64,000 bases of DNA from Plutella xylostella (Eukaryota; Arthropoda; Insecta; Lepidoptera; Plutellidae), in contig NC_064008.1 of assembly GCF_932276165.1 (NCBI RefSeq), positions 8,127,001 through 8,191,000 on the forward strand. The letters run 5' to 3'. Numbering within the stretch: position 1 is the stretch's first letter; each line of letters opens with the position of its first letter. Positions 11,383 through 21,993 of the stretch are shown here, in pieces. The notes beneath the pieces were generated by a model. The model was given only the letters and a program-made list of their open reading frames with translations. It was not told the origin of the DNA and did no database searches. The position numbers were made by a program, and so were the translations under genes.

Positions 11383-12389
11383 AGGCTGATAGCAGTTGAA
11401 TGTGACAGACGCTCCTTGGGAGAGGCCTATGTCCAGCAGTAGACGATAGTTTACCAAGGAACGATCTTATATCGTTTAACATGATATTTTCCTTCTATTC
11501 TATGTAGCAACTTTGAAAACTGTGAAAATCTTTCGGCTTTTGGAAATATTCGACTGAAATTTATAGTCTTAATTTATTTCTCATTTAAAATGACATTGAT
11601 GTATATTTATTTATTATTTCGGATCTGATTTAATTTAATTTTTGCATGGATGATTTTTATATTTTGACTAACAATTTTTTTGACATGTTTTACTAATTTA
11701 CTATTGATGATATGATATAAATTATCTGGAAATAAATGTGTAATAATAATTATTTGAAATAAAACGACTTGTGTAATCCAGGAACATAAGTACTTTCTCT
11801 GAGTGTAATTATTCACTAACAAGCGTACGTAGCAATTATTTTAATCTTAATCCGGCCCCTTCGTTAGTCAGTTTGGCCGCAGTCATCGATTTTGTAAGTA
11901 CAGTTAGCAAAAGAGACAAGGTACAGGCTCTCAGTGCCTACACATTGATCCTGAGTCACATGTGAAAGAGGAAAAGAAATTCAGGAATATTTATTCGATA
12001 CATACCTTAAAGATCTGTTTGTTAAGTGCTCTTGGTATAACTTTATACAGCATTTTTTAATTAGTATAATATGAAAAAGATCACTTTTAGCGATAAGGCC
12101 GCCTCTTTAGTTTATTTTAACTTTAAATTGTTATAGGTAATAATATTGTGTTGTGTTGTGCTGTATGTACTTATTAATTTTATGATTGGTTTCTACTATG
12201 AATTAGTTAATTTGCCGTGCATATATGGGTATGAAGTTTTACTAAAGTGCTGTTTATTAATATAAGATCATTAATATACACTCGATGGCACTTAAATATT
12301 TGATTTCATTCTAACTATTAGCCTTCCGAAGAACTTAAAGACTCAGCCCTAACCCTCCAATCTCCAATAAGACGCCATCACTTTCAAAC
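11383..12389. other. AT-rich intergenic DNA
   Basis: About 11395-11450 is a small plus-strand LINE remnant (GGGAGAGGCCTATGTCCAGC). A LINE tail word with CGATAAGGCCGCC lies near 12090. The 71-residue frame at 11607-11822 is a low-complexity artefact. TTTATT at 12253-12258, an AATAAA on the minus strand, is a plausible polyadenylation signal for the protease homologue ending at 12390. Confidence 0.45.
12253..12258 (-). terminator. AATAAA on minus strand, likely poly(A) signal of the protease homologue
   Basis: Lies about 132 bases after the stop codon of the last exon (12390-12392). Confidence 0.45.
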
Positions 12390-15300
12390 TCAAACCACAT
12401 TTAATCGCAACCAATCGGCATACTTCGTCAGATCTGTATATCTGACATTCCTATTCACGCAGAACCTCTGGTTGATCTCATCAGCTGTTTGGATCCCTCG
12501 GAGGTACCACACCCCGTCTCTGAGACGCTCGGCGTAAATGCCACCGTAGCTTGGACATGTGGTTATATCTGTGAAGAAAACATTTTCCTCAATTACTCAC
12601 TGGTGCACAGCATCAACTGATACCTAATATACATACGTACAGCGCACCCTTGGCATACACAGAACGTTAGTCTTTATGGTGAAAGTAAATAGTTAGATTA
12701 GCGCCGGTCTCTGATTGCCCAGGGTGCATCGGAAGTACAGTAAGGAACAGCTGATACGACAGAACGGACACTATGGCGTTAAAGAAAGAATACTTTTAAA
12801 CAGAAGACGATCACTAACCAGAGACCGAGGCAGGCAGACCGAGGACAAAGTGTTGTGACGCTCCTTAGGAGAGACATAGACTAGTATATCAATTACTCTA
12901 TGGCAGCGGCCTATGTCTTTCAGTGAACGACTACGGGCAGATGATAATGAAGTTATACCTGAAAGGTAGGTGCTGCAGAATACATTCTTGGATTGCTTCT
13001 CGTGTTCCTGAAGGCAGTCATCGTTGTGTCCTCCGCGGAACGGGATCGGGATCAGATCTCCGGAGATGTTCCACCCCGTAGACTGGAAAATACGAAACAT
13101 GAATGAGTGATTTACATATCTCACTCACCAATCGAAGTCTCTAAATTAAAACATAGATTAACAATAGATTCTATGTACTCTCTCCAATCTTAATAGCCTG
13201 AGTATTTTATTCTACACTACCAGTTCTTGTGCCTCTGATAGCTACTAACTAAAACCCCAACAGGGCCAGATTCTACTCACTTTAGCCTAAACATTTATAG
13301 TCTCTACTACCCGTAGGCTCTACAATTTCAGTCTATAATCACAATAACGTCAACAGCTACAGAAACTACTCATTCCAACCCCAACAGTATCAGTCTCTAC
13401 TCACCACAACCCCAACAGTATCAGTCTCTACTCACCACAACCCCAACAGAATCAGTCTCTACTCACCACAGCTTCAATAGCCTCAGTCTCTCCGTGGGGG
13501 AGGCAGGCGGGCTCCACGCGTTTCTCGCGGTATTCTATACGGGTCTCCGTCACCAGTAGAGCCAGGTCGTGTCTCACGCCGCCATCTTGGGAGTATGAGT
13601 TGTGGATGATGACGTCACGCGGCTGGAAAGGGGTTTTGAGGTTCGGTTTTGGTGAATTAATTTGGTGATTGATGGAAGACGGGCAAGTTACCAAGTGACC
13701 TCTGACTCATCTGACAAAAGGATAAGTAAAAGCGCGAAAAAACTTACAAAACAATTCTCTTCTCTATTAAAGTGATCATCCGACCCATCACGTCCTTACT
13801 GCTGGGGCACGGTTCCCCTTCCATTGAAGGAAGGGTTTAGGTCTAGTCCACCACGCTGGCCTAGTGCGGGTTGGTGGACAGTGGTTAGGTACTTATTTGA
13901 ATATCACAGCCTCTTTAGTGTTTATCGTAATATTTTTGATTTATATTATTAATTTATGTGCGTATATTACCTTGTAGATTTCATTTCCATCCATGTCTTT
14001 TTGGCTGAGTTTACCCAGAACGATGATGATGTCTTTCAGTGGTATCACCACGGAACCATTTCTCAGGCAATGTGCAGCTGAAAATAAAAATAAAAACTCA
14101 TTAAATCCCCTCATTAGCACCCGTTTTTAAGTTTAACACTAATCATCCAATCACAAAACTTAACTGACATTATATGTTTCAAACTATCACTGTTATGGTA
14201 TGAGTAAAGTTGTATTGTGTATTGTTAAAAACCGTTTAGCATTTTACTTTATGAAACTTTTGCTTCGAATGTCATTCAAACTCAAGTGCTATTTCATAGC
14301 AGTTAGAGACCCTCGGCCTTTAATGGACAACATTTCAAAAAACTAAAGCTGCTATAAATCGTAAACCATTTCGAGATTTAGATCTAAAGACCACAAAAAA
14401 AATGTTTTTGTATTTTTTGGATGTATCATTTTCGAGAAATTCATGAAATAGTAAAAAAGTGCTGATGACGTCATGCATCAGGTGCGATGCATTTTGATGA
14501 TCAAAGCCTATAGATTTAAAAACAAAGTAACTGTCGCTTTCATTTTTTATTGACGTTGACGTTTTATCGTGACGTTGTTGTTTATTTGGGTCATTTTCAT
14601 AAATTCTGTTCTGACACTTTCTGACTATTTTTTTTATTTATCATATAAAATGGTTAGTACGTATTAAAAGATGACCTCTATATAATATGTCCCAGAGCAT
14701 GCCACTGCCTACACAGCTGAAAAAATACTTCTGAAAAATGCTTCTGCTTATTTTTTTACATGATAAAGTACTTGGTATCATCAAAAATATCAATGTCATT
14801 TGAAAATGACCCATTTGTTCGTTGGCATGTAAACAAAGTTTAAATGTCACTTGTCAGTGTCATTTATGTTTTTTTTCGAGACTATGGCAAAAGACAAAAA
14901 TAAAAATTTAGCCTAATATGTGACGTCACTTCCGGTTTTAAAATAATTAACTTTAAAGTTAAAAATAACATGAAAAAATTGATGTATATACAAAATAAAA
15001 AAATAAGGGTCCTCTAATTTTTAATAACCTTTCCGAATAGCTAATAAAAATATAGGGTAAAGAAAATGAAATGTTGTCCATTAAAACGCAGTGACACCAT
15101 TTCACAAAAGTCTGACTGCAATTTAAACTTGACATTAAACATTTTATTGTGAGAAATAGAATAGATAAGCAAGTTCACGCGCAGTTGAAATGTTAATTGA
15201 CATTTATATCGCGGACAGCTGAAGGGTAAATAATTAGAAAAGATCTCATGTTAAAATCTGTTTTTTAATCTCAAATAAAAAATTTACAGATTCTGAACGG

Positions 15301-18201
15301 TTCATCAACTGTCGATTGTCCCGGGATTATTGGCGGGATGCCGTTGGGCGTCTGTTGAGGAACCGTTCAGAATCTGTTAATTTAGTATCTGAGATAAAAA
15401 CAGACTTTAAATAGTTACCTAAGAACGCAAACTTCATGGTATACACCAACAAAAATGTGGACCCAGTTAGAGCTTGTAACTTGTAAACTTAATTCTGTCA
15501 TTATATACCTACTTCATTTATAATTCACTAGCTTACCTAAAGTTTTTTAGTTTGTATTCATAAATTACAGTTAGCTAAAATTAAAATACTCGTTAAAATT
15601 AAATTTTAACGAGTATTTTGTACGGATAGACAACACAAGTAATTATAAAGTAAGTACGATAAAATTAGGTTGAAATAGCTAACTTTCTTCGTTCCTAGAA
15701 TCGCATTAAACTAGGAACTTTGTTAAGGTCATTATTACTTTTCTTTTTGTGGACAGAAAACTTTTCACCAGACTTAAATGTGGAGTTAGGATGGTGTATG
15801 TTTATTTATTTATTTGCTTATTAAAGTTTGCTATGCATATGCAACAAATTATCTTAAAACAAGTCAGACTATCCTGAGAATATCTTCTCGAGGGAAGAGA
15901 GAAATATTATACCAATTTTAAAGCTTAACATTCATAATTTTTTCCTTGACTCTAAACACGACTTAATCTCAATAATATTTCCGGAAATATGAGAATATAC
16001 CGTATGTTTTCCTACAGCAATGGCCGCCCAGTCGCCGTGCATTGCTGGCAAATTTACGACAGTAAAGAGGTTGGCAGTAATCAAATTAGACCCAGTCTGC
16101 GTTCAAGCGAGAAAAAAGTAAAAAAGAAAAAAAAACAGTTCCGTTTTGTTTTTCCGGATCCTGCACTCTGACGTTTAGAAATGACACAGCGTTTGCGTTA
16201 AGTCTCTTTTTTCTTTTTTTTCGTGAAGCTGCTGTGTTTCCAGCCAGCTAGCGTTTGGTTTAAATGCCTCAGTTTTGCATGCAGCCTTTTTGTTCTTTTT
16301 ATTGTCTTTTATAGTTTTGCTTTCCATTATGAAATCGTGTGTGAACAGCGAGCGTTGGTGAATATGCGTGACTTCTAATCATAGCTTTCGCTACCGCCCG
16401 TCAGTCAATATTAATTGGTTTTTAGACCTTAAAAACTGCTCAAACTAACAATGACTGTTACCTTTTCAACATTAATAATATACCTACTTAATATTATTTT
16501 CTAGTTACAGCACTCTAAGTTAAGAAACTTAGGGTGACTTGTACAGTAGGTACATTTAAGTGTATTTAAATGTTATGCTCGCTTGCTCTGACACTATAAT
16601 GTCAATGCAAAGCGTAGATTTAAATACTTTTAAATGCACTGGTACATGTACAAGTCACCCTAAGTGTTGTTGTAATTTTTAAGGTAAGTAACTTAATTTA
16701 TTTGTGACATTGAACAGTTTTACAGCCTCTTGAAAATTAAGGGTCAGTCTGTAGACTGCCTGCAGCCTGTTGGCCAAACGCATAGATCATATCAAAACCC
16801 TTCAGCGTTAGAGGAGGCTCATGCTAAGAGGAAATATGTGAAATAGACTGGTTTACAGACACTACACAGTTGGAATAGTATCATTCGCTGACTGCTAGGG
16901 TGCGCTGGACATATATAAAGTATATAGTTGATCCTACTACTTGATACGTTACTCAGAAATGCTCTTTTCATACCCGCACTTTAGTCCAGGACCCAAGAGA
17001 AAGCAGAGGGCCTGTGTGTTCTTTTATAGGTACATCTTTATTTTATATTCTATTTCAGAACCAATGATATGGGGGACATTTTGAGTTTGTCAATTCTCGA
17101 GTGGAGACCACAAACAGGCAAACAAAGCATGGGATACCCTGGACCCGCTGGACTGACTACCTTAGACAAGTAGCCGGTATTGACCAGCAGTGAATCATTA
17201 TTGGCTGATGATTATGATGAGTTCTGGAGTTGAATGGATGGAATGTGACATCGATGTATCTGGCCAACACTCACCAGTAAGCACAGTGTACTGCGACAGC
17301 ACGGCTCCATCACACACATACGTGTACCGACTGGAAGAGACGTCTCGAACAAAGATGGCCGCCACCCACGGGAACAACACGTCTGTGTATCTGTCTATCT
17401 GTTTGTGATAGCGTAACTGCCAAACGGATGAACCGATTTTTGATTTTGTTTTTTTGGATGATAGTTAATGCTAATCCGAGTGTTCTAAGCTATATTTTAT
17501 TAAAATCGGCTTTGCCGTTCAAAAGTTATGATACTTTTAGTTTTGAATGTCGGCGGTTTTTAACGTGCGTTAGATATCAATTTAGGTACCTGAAGCACGG
17601 TCGCTAAGCACAGCGAAATCGCAGTTACCGTGATGGCCGGCGGCAGAGACTGTAATAGGTTGTGAAAATGCAAAGGTCAACGTTCGATTTTCTCTCCACT
17701 CACCAGTAAGCACAGTGTACTGGGACAGCACGGCTCCATCACACACATACGTGTACCGACTGGAAGAGACGTCTCGAACAAAGATGGCCGCCACCCACGG
17801 GGCAACGCGCGTCTGTGTGTCTGTCTATATGTTTATAGTAGCATAGCTCCCGAACGGCTGAACCGATTCTCGTTTTGTTTTTTTTTTGATGATAGGTAAT
17901 GTTAATCCGAGTGTTCTGAGCTATATATTATCAAAATTGGCTTAGCCCTTCAAAAGTTATGCGACTTTTGGTGTTGAATGTCGGGGTTTTTTTAGGTTAG
18001 TTTTAGGTTAGGTTATAATTAATCTAGACAGCACTCACCAGTAAGCACACTGTTTTGCGACAGCACGGCTCCATCACACACATAGGTGTACCGGCTGGAG
18101 GAGACGTCTCGAACAAAGATGGCCGCCACCCACGGGAACAATACGCTTGTGACGTCACGCGAGCGCGAGCGAGTGACGCAGCTGTCTGTGGTCAGTGTCC
18201 C
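12390..18201 (-). CDS. Serine protease homologue domain, catalytic Ser lost, five exons (5' end incomplete)
   Basis: Exons in coding order: 18201-18039, 14077-13971, 13622-13467, 13082-12959, 12568-12390. All have AG/GT ends and compatible phases, giving 242 codons plus TGA, the size of one chymotrypsin (S1) domain. Visible landmarks: FPWVAAIFV near the domain start, VLTAAHC (His57, split across exons 1 and 2), VRHDLALL (Asp102 position), STGWNISG, and FCSTYLSDITTCPSYGGIY where active enzymes have C-x-GDSGG. The Ser195 position is Tyr or Gly depending on alignment, so catalysis should be lost; such homologues act as cofactors or decoys in extracellular cascades. DSC before the domain could be the linking cysteine. 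The first exon has no ATG and begins at a phase-0 acceptor, so a 5' exon lies upstream, perhaps one of those at 24285-31988. It resembles gd-like proteins only loosely; family assignment beyond S1 is uncertain. Confidence 0.85.
12820..12955 (+). repeat. LINE ORF2 C-terminal remnant in an intron
   Basis: Plus-strand words resembling the region at 26225-26400 (CAGACCGAGGACAAAGTGTT, GCGGCCTATGTC) with frameshifts. Lies in the last intron of the protease homologue, antisense to it. Confidence 0.45.
13399..13467 (-). repeat. 31-bp tandem repeat carrying three copies of a 5' splice site
   Basis: The word ACTCACC, a GGTGAGT donor on the minus strand, occurs at 13399, 13430 and 13461, exactly 31 bp apart, each within near-identical sequence including CAGTCTCT. 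The one at 13461 is the donor of exon 13622-13467; the other two lie downstream of it. More degenerate copies may continue to about 13220. Confidence 0.75.
13765..13885. repeat. Interspersed repeat fragment
   Basis: Contains CTGCTGGGGCACGG, GAAGGAAGG and CCACCACGCTGGCCTA in the same order as 48745-48845 inside the hAT-type element at 48268. Family not identified. Confidence 0.5.
14324..15080. mobile_element. piggyBac-like MITE, 757 bp, TTAA duplication
   Basis: The ends TGGACAACATTTCA and the complement of TGAAATGTTGTCCA are inverted, and TTAA flanks both (14320-14323 and 15081-15084). TTAA target duplication is the hallmark of piggyBac; the terminal bases are not the canonical CCC, so assignment is tentative. 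No transposase. Lies in the first intron of the protease-domain exons. Confidence 0.65.
15235..15415. mobile_element. MITE, ACAGATTCTGAACGGTTC family
   Basis: The left ATTTACAGATTCTGAACGG is mirrored by the right CCGTTCAGAATCTGTTAATT, and the outer CTGTTTTTTAATCTC is mirrored by GAGATAAAAACAG. The same family occurs at 26845-27165 and 41765-41870. The CGATTGTCCCG core is shared with the 26.8-kb copy. Confidence 0.65.
15583..15619. repeat. Near-perfect 37-bp palindrome
   Basis: The 18-bp arm AAAATACTCGTTAAAATT is followed by one base and its exact reverse complement. No gene or element context explains it. Confidence 0.7.
16532..16660. mobile_element. Short MITE, GGGTGACTTGTACA ends, TA flanked
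   Basis: GGGTGACTTGTAC at the left is the exact complement of GTACAAGTCACCC at the right; TA flanks both ends. Internal arms are imperfect (TTTAAATA words). Confidence 0.65.
17080..17220 (+). repeat. LINE ORF2 C-terminal remnant
   Basis: Words CTCGAGTGGAGACC, AAAGCATGGGATACCC and GACAAGTAGCCGGTA parallel the remnant at 26225, followed by the GATGATTATGATGA tail. Frame is broken. Confidence 0.5.
17275..17380 (-). pseudogene. Partial copy of protease-homologue exon 1 (copy A)
   Basis: On the minus strand this repeats the 3' part of exon 18201-18039, from the LFPWVAAIF segment to VLTG, with the same GTGAGTG donor. The 5' part of the exon and its acceptor are absent: homology stops just before LFPWV. 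It reads SQYTVLTG where the complete exon reads SQNSVLTG, and the frame is open. Without an acceptor it should not be included as an exon unless a cryptic AG is used. It could also be an alternative exon; expression data are needed. Confidence 0.75.
17385..17560. repeat. Interspersed repeat unit with ACCGATT word, first copy
   Basis: A segment with GTCTGTGTATCTGTCTAT, GGATGAACCGATTTT and CAAAAGTTATG. It is repeated at about 17810-17970 beside copy B, so exon fragment and flank were duplicated together. The sequence type is common in insect introns. Confidence 0.6.
17704..17800 (-). pseudogene. Partial copy of protease-homologue exon 1 (copy B)
   Basis: Second truncated copy, from WVAAIF to VLTG followed by the same GTGAG donor. 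Homology to the complete exon ends a few bases earlier than in copy A. Its flank at 17810-17970 repeats that of copy A. The coding frame is uninterrupted; the protein sequence is identical to copy A over the shared part, so the copies are young or were homogenised. Confidence 0.75.
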
Positions 18202-18235
18202 CTGGAATGAGACATAAACAAATAAATAATTATAA

Positions 18236-18660
18236 ATATGTGGGAACATCTCACACACGACCATCCGACCCCAAGCTAGGCAGAACCTGTGTTATGGGAC
18301 ATGGGGGAGGATATACTTAAGAGAACAGTAAAGTAGACCCTCGTTAGTGCATATAAAAAACTCTTGGCGGATAATCAAGGTGACCTACAAACTTCCTGGA
18401 CTTCGACAAACACACCCGTGATACTTTGTCTCTCTATGTGTATCGGGCTCGTATGTGGATATAAGTACTCGTGTTATTAATATCGGACAGCTGATATATC
18501 TACACAAATACATAGATAGATACATATTAAATATAAATATCAACACCCAAGACCCGAGTACAAATATTTGTCTTTAAACAAATATCTGCTCCAGCCGGGA
18601 ATCGAACCCGGGATCTTCGGCTCCGCAGTCAGGGTCCCTAACCACTACACAAGTCGGCCG
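18236..18660 (-). repeat. tRNA-derived SINE split by an insertion
   Basis: The SINE tail is at 18236-18300 and its head and body at 18482-18660 (B box complement near 18600). Between them lies about 180 bp with no resemblance to the SINE. Just upstream of protease-homologue exon 1, antisense-free (same strand as the gene). Confidence 0.65.
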
Positions 18661-19783
18661 TCAAAATACAGATTGTATCTAGTATTCCAGTAATCACTGT
18701 ATCTTTTGTAAAATTATGATATAATTAATAAATACCTATTATAAACTTTGTTCTAATACTGTCAGAATTTTTCAACGTCTTATAGAACAAAAGTTATTTA
18801 CTGGAAAAAGTTGAACCTTGAGTGAACCCCTTTCGGCTTCATCATCCCCACGACATTATACCTTATGTACTTATGTTTGTAAATACCTACAACGGACTAT
18901 ACACGATGAAACCCTCTTGTATATTGTTAGACAATGTTCCAAGGTCTACAGACAGACAAAAGTTTAGAATCAAATAATGCGTGTTTAGCGTGCCTTTGTG
19001 TAGGTACACTAAGTAATTCTTCGTAAGTAATGGTATTATTAATGTTCTTCAAAGACAGCTACGTATTATATCTTCTCTTTCTTAATATCTTTCATAAAGG
19101 TGTGCTCACATCACTCTCTATAAAAATGTCTTACATGTTTACATGTCTATCCCAACATGTCCATTTCTTATTTGTAATGAAAGGAGCATCGTGAAAAAAA
19201 TTATTATCTGTACCATAATACGTCTAGTGCACCCTGTCATTTAACGACTGAGAAGTAATCAAGCAGGCTAGTCCTTCAACACGGTGATAAACCCTAGTCC
19301 AGCTCTGGTTTTGTCACCACCAAAGATTACAATTCAATCCCCCAATAATATTAAATCCAGAAACAGATTTGTCTAGTTTTTGTTTCGCTACAGTTCATTC
19401 ATACTGTAAAACAACTAACAACTTCATATATATTATAATAATACTGACGGCCACGACTTCCTTTTTTAAAAAAGGTCCACAAATTAATCGTCCTTTAATT
19501 TCGTCAAAGAATGAAGCACCAGTGTAAACGGAACTTAACTTAAGCAATAAAAAACAGGCGTAAGAAATTATGGCTCTTTATTTTTTAAGTGCCTGAAAAT
19601 TTAATACTTCGCGCCCGTTATAAAATCCTGGCGTTTCTCCTGTCTTCAAATGAACCCTAAAAAGATTTCATTGCTTTATTCACAGTTGCGTTATGTCTGT
19701 TTTTATTTTAAATTATTTTACCAATATGTATGCACGTGAATATTGTAGCTCAGACTTTAGATGGATAAGCAAAGCTAACAAAC
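18661..19783. other. AT-rich stretch, no exon recognised
   Basis: No convincing exon or classifiable repeat. If the protease homologue is joined to the 24-32 kb exons, this is intron. Confidence 0.4.
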
Positions 19784-19787
19784 AGAT

Positions 19788-20892
19788 CGGCTGTCCCATT
19801 TCAAAACACAGTAACCGCCAACTTTAAAAAAAAATGGGTCTTTGATTTATATATTATTTTAGGCGATTCCGCACAAAACTGCATTGTCAAAATATCAAAA
19901 AACCGCTTAGAAACGAAAATAAAATTTCTAAAAACCTAGTAACTCCACCCTGCGAAATCAAAAATGCCACGAAAACCATTTCAAAACATAGTAAGAGCCA
20001 CCAACCATTTTAAAACACAGTAAGTGAAAATGACTTACTAGGTTTTAAAATGGTCAATGGCGCTTACTAGGTTTTGAAATGGTCAGCAAAGGACAATTTT
20101 CGTCCGTTAATTTTAGTAAGTCACAAATGGCATACATTATTACTAACACTTTTTTCGAACAAAATATCAGACATTTCAGAACCTGTATCTTTGCACCAAT
20201 GAGACCTAGAGAGTTGAATTAAAAGTAGAACATAAGTAAATTTTGTCTTCTTTATAAAAGCCATAGAGACCTTTCTCGTCAGAACCTTTCTACTAGCCCT
20301 ATTTTGCATAAACCAAAAAAAAAACAAGTTATAAATAAGAGAAAACTGATTTTTAGATAGAAATTTAGGAAATATTGTCTAATTGAAGGCAGCCATAAAT
20401 AATTTTCATGTTAGAGCCTTCTTAATATGGCTATTTAATTCATTTACATAAAACAAAAAAAAAACATAAAAATATGCCCGTATTTCAGCTATTACTTATA
20501 GTGCCGTCGTGTAAAAGTGCTGCAAAATTGGATTTATAATATGTGAAGGATCCCAAACATATACTTAAAATATACTTAACTTGTCTTAAATTACACAATA
20601 ATGGCTCTTACTAGGTTTCGAAATGGTCAGTGAGGGCGGTTTTAGGGTGAGAAAACCATATAAAACCTAGTAAGTGTTTTCTTTTGTGCATTACAGCAAC
20701 AATTTTAGTTATATTTAAATGAAATAGTATTGTATGTAAAGCCTAGGTTCTGCCGCTTCTTTTAAGCTTACATTTGTTCAGATATCTGTCATAGTTTTAC
20801 CAGGGCATTGAAATGAAGGGACAAAAATGTTTTTTGGCTCTCCTGAACATTTTGTCTCATGGCTGTTACTGTGTTTTAAAATGGGACAGCCG
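19788..20892. mobile_element. Non-autonomous transposon, 1105 bp, AGAT target duplication
   Basis: The ends CGGCTGTCCCATTT and the complement of AAATGGGACAGCCG are inverted; AGAT flanks both (19784-19787 and 20893-20896). Inside, the end-like words TTACTAGGTTTTGAAATGGT and AAAACACAGTAA recur at least six times in both orientations (around 19975, 20010, 20035, 20065, 20600, 20660). No transposase. The 4-bp duplication does not fix a superfamily. Confidence 0.75.
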
Positions 20893-20921
20893 AGATAAAT
20901 GTGGATCCATTCATCATGGAA

Positions 20922-21165
20922 TGGTCGAATGGCATAATGGTTAGTGGCCCTGACTGCTATGCCGAAGGTCCCGGGTTCGATTCCCGGCTAGGGCAGGTAT
21001 TTGTTTAAAGACAGATATTTGTACTCGGGTCTTGGGTGTTCATATTTATATTTAATATGTAATTATATATTTGTGTAAATATATCAACTATCCGATACCC
21101 ATAACACAGGCTCTGCCTAGCTTAGGGTCGGATGGCCGTGTGTGAGATGTCCCCACATATTTATT
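20922..21165 (+). repeat. tRNA-derived SINE
   Basis: Same family as 7569-7830: head GGTCGAATGGCATAATGG, perfect B box GGTTCGATTCC, body and GATGTCCCCACATATTTATT end. It starts about 30 bases after the element at 19788-20892. Confidence 0.8.
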
Positions 21166-21758
21166 TTATTTATTTATTTTCTAACTTTTCTGGGTACATA
21201 AAAATAACTTAGATAAACATTATTATTAGTAACTCAATTGAAGTGCTTTTAAACTAAACCAACATAGTTAATTATGCTAGTAGGTGAACAACACATTATA
21301 ATAATTATAATGCAACAATAGGATGACTTAAACTGGGATCTTTATACGGAACTATAAACCCATTTTCCCATGAGATTAGTGGACTTGGACCTATTTGGAC
21401 TATTCAACTAACTATGTAGAATAATTATTTGTGTATTTATTTAAAGGTACTTCAAAACTTGTTTTATTTTAACTAATTTAATGCACCTCTCTTCTCTTAT
21501 CCCTTGTACAAACTAAAACTCTACATGCCGTAGTAAAAAGTCATGTCACCAACCAAATTTGCATGGAGAAATAAACTTTTTTTGCGTAATTTATAAATTC
21601 GTAGAACAAAATTTTTCACAATGACCCTTTGAGTTGATTAAAGAAAACACTTAAAACGTTTTAAGAAACAAGAACTAAAATTGATTATAGAGTCCACGGA
21701 ATTAAATTAAAAGGTGTATGTATAATTTAAAAGTAAACCATGAGCCAGTCTACGAATT
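21166..21758. other. AT-rich, nothing recognised
   Basis: No gene or repeat identified. Confidence 0.35.
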
Positions 21759-21760
21759 TA

Positions 21761-21991
21761 CACTCACGGGCAATGAAAAAGTTCCACACACAAAATGTCG
21801 ACACCAAACGACCCAAATGGTTTTATACATTTCATTTCAAATTTGAACATACCGTAATAAGTTGGTAATATCGAGATTCTCTGTCAAATGTAGGTACTTA
21901 AATATTGCAAAAGGCGTCACTAAGCCAGCCTTTTCCGGTCAGGAGTAATTTGGTGCTTTTCTCAGTGGAACCTTTTCATTGCCCGTGAGTG
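21761..21991. mobile_element. Mariner-like MITE, 231 bp, complete
   Basis: Perfect CACTCACGGGCAATGAAA / TTTCATTGCCCGTGAGTG ends with TA on both sides (21759-21760, 21992-21993). The reference copy for the family in this window. Confidence 0.8.
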
Positions 21992-21993
21992 TA

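Noticed and set aside
17582..17794. Separate small protease gene
   Set aside because: It is the second partial copy of the exon plus intron read-through; no other domain parts nearby.
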